Below, in pieces: positions 22,333 to 33,185 of a stretch of DNA of 64,000 nt. The stretch's first letter is position 1. The number at the start of each line of letters is the position of its first letter. Origin of the DNA: Paracyclopina nana (taxonomy: Eukaryota; Arthropoda; Copepoda; Cyclopoida; Cyclopettidae). The stretch spans positions 7,564,001-7,628,000 of the forward strand of contig JAGUCH010000005.1 of assembly GCA_019096065.1 (NCBI GenBank). Direction: 5' to 3'. The position numbers were made by a program, and so were the translations under genes. The notes beneath the pieces are model-generated. The model worked only from the letters and a program-made list of their open reading frames with translations. It did not search any database and was not told where the DNA came from.

Positions 22333-23379
22333 ACCTGCACCTATACTTTATCGCTCTGCAGCTTGTCGCAGACTTTGTGGCCACAGGGAGGATTGGCTGA
22401 AACGCAGAACCCCACAACTCAGCTTTTAATGGTCCCTGCTTGATTGAAAAGAAGCTCGACCTATATGTCGCTGCAGCAGCTGCCGGTGCCCGACACAGAC
22501 TTGCCCACGGCTTACTCTCTTACGAGGAAGCCTCCAGCTCATTAAACGTTGTCGCTAAGATGGCACGCAACAAGGGCTTACAACCAATTGTTACCTTTCC
22601 CCATTGAAATCACACCAGGTCTAACTGTAGAAGTTCACCCAGAACATGACATGTTGGCCCTACACGAAGAACCTGGATCACACTTTGAGCTATCCCACAC
22701 GGACATCTTTATGTGTGAAAAGGTGCACGACTACTATATCTGTCCACATATATCACATCTGGCCAAAAGAAATCATCCTTCCTGCGTAATGTCCCTCTAT
22801 CTTGCAGAACACAATCAAGCCTTAAAAACTTGTAAACTGGCAATACGACAGGCTACCGATTGTATTCTCCCATTTGGGAACAACGAGTTTTCTGCCTTCA
22901 CCGAGGATCCGACCTACTATCAACTGTCATGCAGCAATGGCACCACGAAGACTAGCCAACTGCTTCACTTCCATCATTTCAAGTTAGAAGAGGGTTACAA
23001 TGTTGAACTTCCACACTTGACACTGTTTGGGGGCATTGAAATCAGAGTGGAGAAGACTATGGAAACCTACAAATGGAATGTCCCAATTCTCCAACTCGGT
23101 CACAATATGTCACCTGACGACATTCTCAAAACTCTCAACCAAATCAACTCCACTTTACCTCCAACCGACCCACATTCTCTGGCTTTCCTCAAAAGCCATT
23201 TTGAGCCAGTCACAACTTGGAATGAGACATTAATCATCATCGCCATTGTTGCCATCATCTCCCTAGTCTTGGTTCTCTTGGTCTACTCCTACGCCTTCAA
23301 AAATTTTCGCATAATGACCTTCTTCCGACAGACTAAAAATCAGGACCATGACCTCATTCCCAATAACATCACCACCTAA
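22329..23379 (+). pseudogene. env: Env-like third gene, broken
   Basis: The ATG at 22,329 overlaps the pol stop and opens a short leader with a hydrophobic core. That frame stops at TGA 22,398-22,400 and continues open until about 22,600, where the reading shifts to a frame open from 22,546 to 23,379. The last frame has several cysteines, N-glycosylation-type sites and one strong hydrophobic segment near the C-terminus (about 23,225-23,290) followed by a short charged tail, the layout of a type I membrane protein. Position and topology, not sequence recognition, support an envelope-like role. In intact relatives such genes are usually expressed from a spliced RNA, so some apparent breaks may be splicing-related. 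Confidence 0.6.
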
Positions 23380-23399
23380 ATCTTTTTACCATGGGGAGG

Positions 23400-23638
23400 G
23401 ATATTGTACTTTTGACTTCCTGGCAATTACTCTTTTACATAACTACGCGACTAACCCTTTTCCTCCTTCCGCCTAACAACACACACACTCTTAGTATAGT
23501 GCCGTAACCTTGCACGACAGGTATATAAGCGCGAGTACTGCAATAAAGAGATAGATTTGATACTGACTTTGAGCTAGCAAGTTGTGCTCATTCCGGCTCG
23601 CCATAGTGTTAGGATCTTGGGAAGTCCAGGATCCAATA
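23400..23638 (+). repeat. 3' LTR of the Gypsy element
   Basis: Same length as the 5' LTR and identical except at 23,594. It is followed directly by PAN-Kelch exon 2 sequence. Confidence 0.9.
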
Positions 23639-25537
23639 CGAACACCAAGGATGAGTGCTTGCTGAAATGTCAATCCACAAAGGGATGTAATTGGTTTACC
23701 TTTGACACTGAGGCTCTCACTTGCTTCATCTTCAGCACTTGTCCCTCCATTGATGAGTCGATGACTGAGTACATCTCAGGCCAACGGGAGTGTCGAGCCA
23801 CTGATGAGCGAATGGGTAGCTAAAGTATCTCTAGGCTTGGACACCAATTCAATGTTAATTCCAGGACTCATTTTGGTTGCCACTGGCTATCCATATTATG
23901 AAAATGCAAGTATGATTGAGGTAATTGATGTTGAATCTCCTGACAATGGCTGGCAGCCCTTGGAGGACTTTCCAATAGGTAATAACAGTAAGGAAAAAAA
24001 TTGATCACTGCGCCCTCTATAAGCAATTGGGCGCAGTATTTTCCTTCGTGCATGGCCTGAAAAAAGTATTACTTTTTGCAAACTCGATGTTACTTATTTG
24101 TTTACTTCTTTTGCTACTTGGCAAAGACAAATTTTTGTACCATCAAAAACCGTTTTTGAGTTTTATTTTTGTACAGACACATGGAAAGGTCCATACAGCT
24201 AGAGTCAGCGGCGCGTTTGGTGAACCTAGTTGAGCCATTGGGTCATCTTAGCTGACCGCGCGCGCGCTCATCATGCCTTCCCAGGTGGCAGTGCACACTA
24301 CTGAATTTAAGGCAATTTTGTCCTTAAAGTTGCACAAAATACCAGCCAAAACTGAATTTGGGAATATGCATAAATGTAGGGGGTAGCTAATAGTAAAAGC
24401 ATTGTACGCCTTTAGGCTGTCGGAAAACACTCATTATTTTTTAGTGTCTCGTGACAATCACGACAATCTGGTGACTTTAGCTTTTCTTACGTTTTTCACA
24501 AATCATGAGCATGGTGAAAAACAATCCAGGAATTACCTAGCTTGCTAGCAGTGCCCTCTATAATTTTGAAGTCTCACTGCTGTTCCCTATAGATGTTTAT
24601 GGTGCAACTGGAGGACTGATTGATAATACATATCCCTTGGTGTGTGGTGGATATTCTGTAAACAAAAACCAAATCTTAAATCAGTGTTACATCATTGGCC
24701 AACCTGATGCAGTCTCGTCAATGATCAGTAAGCGAGATTTTGCAGCCAGCATTGTGCTAAACAATTCCCTTTTCATCTTGGGAGGTTACAGTAGTTTAGG
24801 TTGGTTGTCAACTAGCGAATTTGTCACCATTGGGCAGCCCTCAGTGGCTGGCCCAGACCTACCCAAACCTGTAGAAGGGCACTGCTTGATCAAAATCAAT
24901 GAAAGTATGGCCATCCTGATCGGAGGATACTCCAGTGGTGATTACAGCAATGAAGTCTGGTACCTCAATCTTGCCAACTTCACTTGGACTGAAGGACCAA
25001 GCTTGGCAACTAGCAGACGTCTTCACTTGTGCTCATCAATGTTAGACAAGTCTGGTAAACAGTTTATAGTGGTTGGTGGAGGGAGCAATTTACATGGTAG
25101 GTTGGATTCAGTAGAAATACTTGACCTACAAAGCCAAATATGGACTCAAGGTACAAAATAAAATCACTCTCAAAAAGTAGCATTAATTGCATAACCATAT
25201 GTCTTTTGCAGGTCCAGCATTGCCCTCCCCCATCAGAGGAATGAAAATGCTACCTACTCCTGACAAACTAGGAGTTCTTGGGATAGGAGGAGAATATGGT
25301 GGTGAGTTAAAATCACATATCTGGAAGCTTCAATGTGGCTCAGAGATTCATGATTGCTCATGGACAACTCTAAACCAAACACTGCAAGTGGGCAGGATGG
25401 ACTTTGTTGCAATGTACATCCCAAATGAATTGGCTACTTGCGAAAATGATTCAAAAAATGAATCAAATAACATCAGCATCAATAATTTGTTTTTTTGCTT
25501 TCACTGTCACTTTATCTATGTAAACATTGAAACTTGA
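23639..25537 (+). pseudogene. PAN-Kelch copy B, 5' truncated
   Basis: Homologous to copy A at a nearly constant offset of 11,173-11,175 bases. It begins inside exon 2 (23,639-23,815) and keeps exons 23,865-23,978, 24,593-25,150 and 25,212-25,537. Exon 1, with signal peptide and first PAN domain, and the promoter are absent, replaced by the Gypsy LTR. The last exon is intact (CCCCC) and shows what copy A lost: a further Kelch-like segment with LGVLGIGGEYGG and a Cys pair (LQCGSEIHDC). Any expression would have to start in the LTR. Confidence 0.85.
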
Positions 25538-26420
25538 CGAATAATTTTTGAAACAAGAAAATCAAAAATAAAAACTCCATTTTTCAAACGTTGGGCTAAA
25601 GGACATCAGTTTTGTATCAATTTGCATCACATCGTCAAATGCAGCTTTGTTTTGGCTTTCCAGATTTCAACTTTGGACTTTCCATTTTTACTTTGGGTTT
25701 TCCACAATTAACTGTTGAGCTTTCAACACTTTTGAAGCTAGCTAGAAAACCCTGATCAAAACACTTGAGTTTTCTTTATTTTTTTCTCTTCATTATTATC
25801 AAATATTGTAGGTACAATGGTCAATGAAAAATCACACACTTAAAAGCAATAAATTATGAGGACAAAAACACATTTTATTGTTTACTTTGTTGATTGAAAT
25901 GCAAACATATTTTCAGGGTGGCCAAAAAATTGAAAGTGAATCTGTTTCAGTTTTCACAACATTTTTAATGTATTGCAGAAAAAAAGAAGTTCATAAATGC
26001 AACTTTTAGGCCTATTTACACTCGTTTTCCCTCCTGTAAATGCAAAAATTGAAGTTGTACATAAAAAAGACAATTATAGTGAACACATTTCAAGTAGACG
26101 TAGTAGTAGTACAAAGAGGGCGCTGCTAAATGCGCGCAATTTTTTAAATATACATTACAAAGGCATTGAACATTGAAGCGTTTCAGTTTCCTTGTGTACA
26201 AAGAAGAACGTTTTTTAACTTATTTTCTTAACCACTATTTTTATGCTATTAGAAAAACCAGACTTGAAAAAACGCAAAAGGCATTTTTTGTGATCTCTTT
26301 GGTATTTTTTTTCTTCAAAAATTCCGGAAATTCCCTTCCGCATTAAGTCCAGTTTCCTATTATGCCTTAATTTCTCCGGGATTTTTTCCGGAAATATCCG
26401 GGAAAACGGAACCGGCGGGA

Positions 26421-26689
26421 TCAAATTCGGGGGAGTGAACGGTTGAGGCCAGCCTCTTTGATATTCCCGGAATCCGGCGGCTGATTGTTCTTGTCGTCCT
26501 CCGAGGCCGTGCGACACAACAAGTTGTGCCTCATTTCCGGATTTCCGGATTTCCCGGCGGCCCCGTTTTCCTTGTCTTTGCGCTTTGACGAGGATTGGCG
26601 CACCAAACGGCGCTCCTTGTTGTCCTTGTCGGATAACCGCCGGCGTAACCGGACATCCGGCTGTGGACCCGATGATACAGTCTGCTGAC
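26421..26689 (-). pseudogene. RhoGAP last exon, copy B
   Basis: Matches 37,881-38,149 and 15,244-15,512, with acceptor, 89-codon frame and TGA intact. It lies in the same order as in the real gene relative to the penultimate exon at 27,936-28,185. It is cut off from the GTPase-activating exons, so it is a relic. Confidence 0.82.
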
Positions 26690-26869
26690 CTGCAATTTAA
26701 ACGAGCAAGGACTTGTAAACTTATAATTGATAAGACTTGACTTGAAATATTCAAGAGTTATCGACCCAAACTATACTTGCTAAATTAGACTCACTAAAGG
26801 TTCAGAATGGCCATTTTAGTGACTTAACCAAACTTGAATAAGTCTTGAGCATCTCAAGAAATGTCAGTG

Positions 26870-27215
26870 TAACATTTAGATGAAATGGGAGCACCATGGA
26901 CTGAAATGGACTTGAAGTAGGCTCAATGGACTTGACATGAACTTGAAAAAAAATTGACATAGATTTGATATGGACTTGATATAGACTTAACATGGACTTG
27001 ATATAGACTTAACATGGACTTGATATAGACTTAACATGGACTTAATTTAGACTTGGCATGGACTTGATATGGATTCAAAATAGATTTAAAATGGACTTGA
27101 TATGGATTTAAAATGGACTTGATATGGATTTAAAATGGAGTTAATATAGACTTGATATGGACATTATATGGACTTGATATGAACTTGAAATAGACTTTAA
27201 AATGGCTTTAAAAAC
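26870..27215. repeat. GGACTTGATAT minisatellite (copy B)
   Basis: Same 12-bp word family and nearly the same order as the array in copy A. Confidence 0.8.
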
Positions 27216-27239
27216 TAGAAATGGAATTAAAATAGCCTT

Positions 27240-27844
27240 CACAGTGTTCCTGGTGAGGTTTTAACCTAAACTTTCTCAACCAACTTTATATTATACATTT
27301 TCTGAAAGCTGTTGATGAGGGCATTCCAATGGTGTAAACCATAAAATCCCCTGTCGTAGCTTCCCATAACATACGAGTTTAAAAAACCGCTAGCGCTCTC
27401 ATATTGCAAGGTAGAGAAAAAATGCGCTTCAATTACCCCCTCTAAAATCGGAAAATGAACATATTATATTTTATACAAAATATCGAATTTGGACGTAATT
27501 CTTAAGTTACAATGTACTTTTGTCATTACTGTCATGTGGAAGATGAGAAAGGGTTGTCATTTAGCATTGTGCAGTTACTTCGAAACCATGCCAGACATCA
27601 AAAATGTTTATAAAATATAATATGTTCACTTTCCCATTTTAGAGGGGGAAATTGAAGCGCATTTTTTCCCTACCTTGCAAAATGAGAGCGCTAGCGGTTT
27701 TTTAAACTCGTATGTTATGGGAAGCTACGACAGGGGATTTTATGGTTTACACCATTGGAATGCCCTCATCAACAGCTTTCAGAAAATGTATAATATAAAG
27801 TTGGTTGAGAAAGTTTAGGTTAAAACCTCACCAGGAACACTGTG
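27240..27844. mobile_element. 605-bp fold-back element with CACAGTG ends
   Basis: The two arms are inverted repeats of about 230 bp, nearly perfect, starting CACAGTGTTCCTGGTGAGG. CCTT flanks both sides (27,236-27,239 and 27,845-27,848), and the homologous site near 38,650 in unit 2 has one CCTT and no element. There is no coding capacity. A 4-bp duplication with CAC ends recalls Chapaev-type elements, but the superfamily is not established. Confidence 0.85.
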
Positions 27845-27935
27845 CCTTGAGATGGAATCAAAATAGGTCTTAAATGGACTTGGAATAGACTTAAATAGAT
27901 TTGAGTTAAAATGGACTTTACAGTTAAATTATTAC

Positions 27936-28185
27936 CTCTGGGTGCTGAAGGAAGGCTACTTTTGGGCAGTGTTCCGAGGCTGGAAATGCTCAACATTTGC
28001 AATTTCTTATCACAGATTGTCGAAGAAGCTGCTGCTGTTGTTGTTGTTGTTGGCCTCAGAGTCGATGATGATGTTGTTGAGGCCACTGTTGAGGTTGGTC
28101 GACATTTAACCGTGACCATTCCGCTTGGGTCAGACAAAAACCACTCTGACCGGTGAAGCATCCTCTCAGTTTGTCGCTGATGCAC
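27936..28185 (-). pseudogene. RhoGAP penultimate exon, copy B
   Basis: Acceptor GCTTTCAG and donor CAGAG|GTAATAA on the minus strand, phase 0 in and phase 1 out as in the exon at 38,746-38,986. It is nine bases longer, through three extra ACA (Thr) codons in a Thr/Ala run. A relic of the duplication. Confidence 0.78.
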
Positions 28186-28205
28186 CTGAAAGCATTGCAT
28201 TCATT

Positions 28206-29283
28206 ACTTTTTTGACCGAGAAAATAGTTGATCATTTTGGCATGAATTGCTTAAATTAGCCTGGTATAATCGATAAATAGACACATAATAAGGTATGGAG
28301 AAAATAGCCATAAATTAGCCATAAATAAGCTGTTTAGAACACTTCTTCAGTAAGTGAATAATTGGCTTAAAATAAGCTTTCAATAGACTGCAAATTGGCT
28401 ATTTATTAGCAACAAATAAGTGAATTGCTCTAAGTGAATTCATTAATTAGCATCAAAATGCTAAAAAATAGGTATGCTAAAAGCACCTAATAAGTTGATT
28501 TCTATACCTAAATTGTATGGCTATCACAAAAGCCAAAATGGACTAATTATTATGAATCTGTGTTGCATAGCTCGTATTTAGCCCTAAAAAATGAGTAAAA
28601 AAGTATCTGGCTGAAAAAAAATTTAATCTTCCAAATTGACTGGCTTAGCTGAAAAGCAAAAATTATAGCTGAATTCAAATCTAAGCGAAAGAGACTGAAA
28701 TAGAAAAAGATAAGCGCATGCTTAAGACATTTGTTTACCTTAACAACCGGATTTCCGGGCTCTGCAGCGATCCAGTTTCCGGGCGGCGCACTGCGCCGTT
28801 TGGCCGGCGCTGTATGGCGCCGGTTTACGTCCCACAAAATAAACAAAAGGGGTCATGCAATACGCAACCAAAATGAAGTTAAGAAATTCATCACGAGTTG
28901 CTTTGGGCTGTATCTGGTCCAAAATTGGATCTAAGAAGGCCAAAACATTTTTAAGGTGGACCAAAATTGGATTTAAGGTCAAACTTACTTTCACCCTAAT
29001 TTGATGGAAAGTGGGGCAAAAGTGTGCCAAGATTGAGTACTTAAAACAATGTTGGTCCAAGATATTTTTTATAGGGCCAAAATTGGACCAACATTAGTCA
29101 AATATTGATCAACCCAAATTGGCACAACATTGGACCCAAATCAGTCCAAAATTGGACTAAAATTAAAACAAAACCCCATTAAAATTGGACCAATATTAGA
29201 GCAAAAATGTAATGGTATAGAGACCAAAAATGGCCTTGATCCGACCAAATACTGACCATAAATGACAAATATATGAGCAAAAT
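28206..29283. other. Duplicated RhoGAP intron, non-coding
   Basis: Homologous to 39,007-40,067. It contains TTAGC/GCTAA-rich stretches, a GC-rich patch near 28,745-28,820 and repeated GGACCAAAATTGGA words at 28,920-29,200. No exon is visible. Confidence 0.65.
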
Positions 29284-29559
29284 GCCAGCTGGTAGGTGAC
29301 ATTTTCATTGGGAACGAAATGATTCCACAGGTGCTGGACTTGCCACCAGACTACCCTTTGGAGCTGACCTACCGCACTGTGAGGACCTACCCTGGCATGC
29401 GGTTGACAGCTGAAGCCACCAGGTTCAAGCCCATGCTTAACTGGCCAGTGGAGCAAGGTGTGCTCTACACAGTCATCATGTCCAATTTGGACATCAACAG
29501 TCGCAGAAACAGGTGATTTTTTAGATTTTTTCATAGCCTAAAATCATGACCATTTGTGA

Positions 29560-30480
29560 CATTTATTAACTAAATTAGTGAGCTTTCCAAAACCTTTAAG
29601 CAGTTTCTTAGGCTTAATCAATCAGCTTTCCAAAAACACTTGTAATAACTTTTGTGAGCTGTTAACCTTCTGTAGCACATAAAAACTAAATTAGTGAGCT
29701 TTCCAAAAAATTTCTAGTTGCTCAGTAAGCTTTCCAAAACCATTAGTAACATAAAATAACTAAATAAGTGAGCTTTCCAAAATCTTTTCTAGCTGCTCAG
29801 TAAGCTTTCCAAAACCATTAATAACATAAAATAACTAAATTAGTGAGCTTTCCTAAATCTTTTCTAATTGCTCAGTAAGCTTTCCAAAACCATTTGTAAC
29901 ATAAAATAACTAAATAAGTGAGCTTTCCAAAATCTTTTCTAGCTGCTCAGTAAGCTTTCCAAAACCATTAGTAACATAAAATAACTAAATTAGTGAGCTT
30001 TCCTAAATCTTTTCTAATTGCTCAGTAAGCTTTCCAAAACCATTTGTAACATAAAATAACTAAATAAGTGAGCTTTCCAAAATCTTTTCTAGCTGCTCAG
30101 TAAGCTTTCCAAAACCATTAGTAACATAAAATAACTAAATTAGTGAGCTTTCCTAAATCTTTTCTAATTGCTCAGTAAGCTTTCCAAAACCATTTGTAAC
30201 ATAAAATAACTAAATAAGTGAGCTTTCCAAAAAAATTTCTAGTTGCTCAGTAAGCTTTCCAAAACCATTAGTAACATAAAATAACTAAATAAGTGAGCTT
30301 TCCAAAATCTTTTCTAGTTGCTTATTAAGCTTTCGATAACCATTAGTAACATAAAATAACTAAATTAGTGAGCTTTCCAAAACCTTTGAATGGTACCCAA
30401 GCTCAGCGAGCTTTCCAAAAAAATCTGTAATTGCACAGCTTGGTGAGCTTTCCAAAACCTTTTATTGTGAGGCTCAATAA
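29560..30480. repeat. Expanded GCTTTCC array in the PEBP copy
   Basis: Same words as 7850-8351 but nearly twice as long. Between about 29,755 and 30,235 a higher-order unit of roughly 140 bp (alternating CTAGCTGCTCAGTAAG and CTAATTGCTCAGTAAG versions) is repeated several times. The duplicated splice-donor sequence again closes the array (30,490-30,513). Confidence 0.82.
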
Positions 30481-31089
30481 TATGCTTTCCAGTCGTAGAA
30501 ACAGGTGATTTTTTCAATTTCACCTCTACCTAATATCATGATGCTTCTGTTTCTTAGGACCTTGGCTGAGTTTTGGCACTGGTTTGTGGCAAACATTCCG
30601 GGCAATTCTGTGGATGATGGCCAGGAAATTTTCCAACTTTTGCACCCACTAGTTTTACCAGAGGGCTCTGGTGACCACAGGTGCTACACAATATTTTTCT
30701 ATACACATATTTACCCCACAAAACAAATCATGGCTTTATGAGAGCTTTTTGATGTAGGTTGCGTTAGCTCAAAAAGGAACTTTGCTCACAGTAGTTCCTT
30801 TTTGAATTAACGCACCCCCATACTGAAAAGATCTCAAAAAGCCATGATTATTTTTTTACATAATGATATAATTCAAAGCGGGATTCCATTGAGGAGACTT
30901 TGCTATGAAGTGTCAAGATCTTTTTCTTATGTCTCTTCTTTTCCTTTGAAGGTTTGGCTATTTTGTGCTCAAACAGCCCAGTTTTCTCAACTATGAAGAG
31001 GAAGGTGGACCCACAGATAATTGCAGCCCTGTAATGTCAGCTGGCAGAGGTCCATTCAGGTAATTTTAGAAGCGTAAAAGATGTCAATG

Positions 31090-31660
31090 CTTTTATGACA
31101 ACACAGAGCTTTCCAAAACCTTTTGTAATTACTCAGCTTATTTTGAAGCTTTCTAAAACTTTTTGTAGTAAGTAGGCCGTTCTCATACTGCCGGAAAAAG
31201 CTTTCCAAAACTTTTTGTAGCTACTATGCTCAGTAAGCTTTCCAAAAACCATTTGGAACATATAATGACTAAATTAGTGAGCTTTCCAAAACCATTTGTA
31301 GTTCTCAAGCTCAGCAAGCTTTCCAAAAAAATATGTAATTGCACAGCTTTCCAAAACATTTAGTTGCGAGGCTCATTAAGCTTTCCAAAAACATTGTTAA
31401 CAACTTTTGTGAGCTTTCCAAGACTTTTTGTTGTGAGGCTCAATAGGCTTTCCAAAAACATTAGTAATAACTTTTGTGAGCTTTCCAATACCTTTTATGC
31501 AGCTACTTAGGCTCAATCAGCTTTCCAAAAACAATTGTAATAACTTTTTTGAGCTTTCCAAAACCTTTTGTAACATATATCAACTAAATTAGTGAGCTTT
31601 CAAAAACCTAAAACTAGTTGCTTAGCTCAGTAAGCTTTCCAAACCATCTCAGGGCAAGCT
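31090..31660. repeat. GCTTTCC array in the last intron of the PEBP copy
   Basis: Homologous to 9680-10,130, with extra units. Confidence 0.75.
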
Positions 31661-31937
31661 TAGAAAAAGTTGGACTTTCCAAGAATGTACCTAAGCAATG
31701 AACAATAAAGTGAGGACTTTTCCACTCAGTTCATAAAAATTTCACAGGTCAACCAAGGAGTTTATGAAAAAGTACGGACTGCGTTTGGTGGCTGCCACTT
31801 TCCTCATTTTGGATTCGAGCCAGGCCAGCGTGGAGATTGCCTGCGAGTGGCAAAATTGCATGGGTGGTGAAGTCTTCCTCAAGGACTTGGACTGTACAAC
31901 AAAAACAAGCCCTGTTAGCCTGCAATCAAGGAAATGA

Positions 31938-33185
31938 TCTAAATAAATCCTTAAAATCACTTCTCCATATTGGAAGGCTCTTCTTAACTGGATAGCTTTC
32001 ACCTCCCAAAAAAGGATCAACAAAACTTTTTTTAAATGCTAGCTAGGTGACTAGCATATTCATTGCAAGCTAATTTCAATCAAACATCTTAATCCAAATG
32101 TTCTTAGGCAAATAAAAAAATTCCTTTGTCTCACAATGTGATATTGTGCAATAAAAATGTGAGGTCAGCAACAGATATCTATTCTGTATAAATACAGGTG
32201 AGAGCTGTTATTTTTTCCTTCTACAGGGTATTATAAGCTTCATCATTAAAGCAAGCTACAATAGCCTACAATCAAAAGTCTTTTTTTGCTTCTTTTTTCT
32301 TGCAAAAAAATTGAAATTAACTAAAGTAAAATTAGTGCCTTTTTGGGAGCTTTTTATTCATATTGATCAAATTCAATTGAGTGGTGAATTGAGCTTAATA
32401 CTTTGCCTACAACAATGACTATTTAGCTCTGAAAATAAGGAGAAATGGCGGGTTTGACCTAGTACTGAAGTATTGGTCTAATCTTGATGTATCATCAAGT
32501 ACTGAGGAATTAGCTAGGTCCCGAATTTCAACCCTTTTCTGCTTTAGTTTCAAATAATTCAGTGTGCAAGGTCAGTCTGAATTGGCATGAATTAGCAATA
32601 GATTCTATGGTCTGGTGAGGAAAGAGAGCTGAGTCAATCTACTGGCGTAAAAGAGGGGAGCGCCATAGGTTGCAGTCAAATGTGGAGGGCGGGCCTTTGG
32701 CCCACTCCCAATAATTCTACAGTCATGCTTTGTAGGTTGAAGGTTTAAATCCCATCTTTGTAAAGACAATGACTGCCACATTCAAACCAGAGGCCATTGG
32801 CCACTGGGCTGAATACTGCTTTTTTACATCTAAAACTTTAAACAGTTTTTAGATCCAGGAATGTTGTCAACATTGCCAAACGTGGAGGGCGGGCCAACAC
32901 CTTCAAAAACACGAAAACAGCCATTAATTACTTTCAAGACGTCTTTCATTTTCTAGATCAAATTATGTGCATTACCTTACATTTCCTAGTTTAAATGCCT
33001 CACTTGTTTATTTTTTCCCCACGTCTCTTGTAGAATAATTATTTTGCAATTAACATTTGAGTTCAGTAAATGTCATCCTTACTCAATCATAGCATAGCTT
33101 TTTTGAGAATTCGTCCTTATCTCTCAAACTACCTATATAAAGACTAGGTAAATGCAGAGTGGCCTCACATTCAAAGTCAGACAGG
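31938..33185. other. Intergenic region upstream of PAN-Kelch copy C
   Basis: Parallels 10,409-12,073 without the 454-bp MITE. A TATATAAAG near 33,134 is a probable TATA box. No exon seen. Confidence 0.6.

Larger units (their letters stand above)
16762..23638 (+). mobile_element. Ty3/Gypsy LTR retrotransposon with env-like gene
   Basis: Full-length, 6.9-kb element: 5' LTR 16,762-17,000, gag, -1 frameshift site, protease, RT/RNase H/integrase, env-like ORF, purine tract (ATGGGGAGG before 23,400) and 3' LTR 23,400-23,638. The two LTRs differ at one visible base, so insertion is recent. The order RT-RNase H-integrase places it in Ty3/Gypsy. No target-site duplication is present: the left flank belongs to the RhoGAP intron (compare 28,478) and the right flank to PAN-Kelch exon 2 (compare 12,466). 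Confidence 0.93.
29284..31937 (+). pseudogene. PEBP gene copy, 5' truncated by the duplication junction
   Basis: The sequence switches at 29,284 from RhoGAP intron to the middle of PEBP exon 3 (matching 7,598 onward). Exons are 29,284-29,512, 30,558-30,680, 30,952-31,059 and 31,748-31,937, with splice sites and frames intact to TGA. The signal peptide and N-terminal region are absent, so a secreted product is not expected. The coding parts are almost identical to the parent, hinting at a recent event or gene conversion. Confidence 0.85.

Noticed and set aside
29560-30480. CRISPR-like array (regular short repeats)
   Set aside because: Spacers are themselves repeats, the setting is a eukaryotic intron, and the homologous array is in a paralogous intron.
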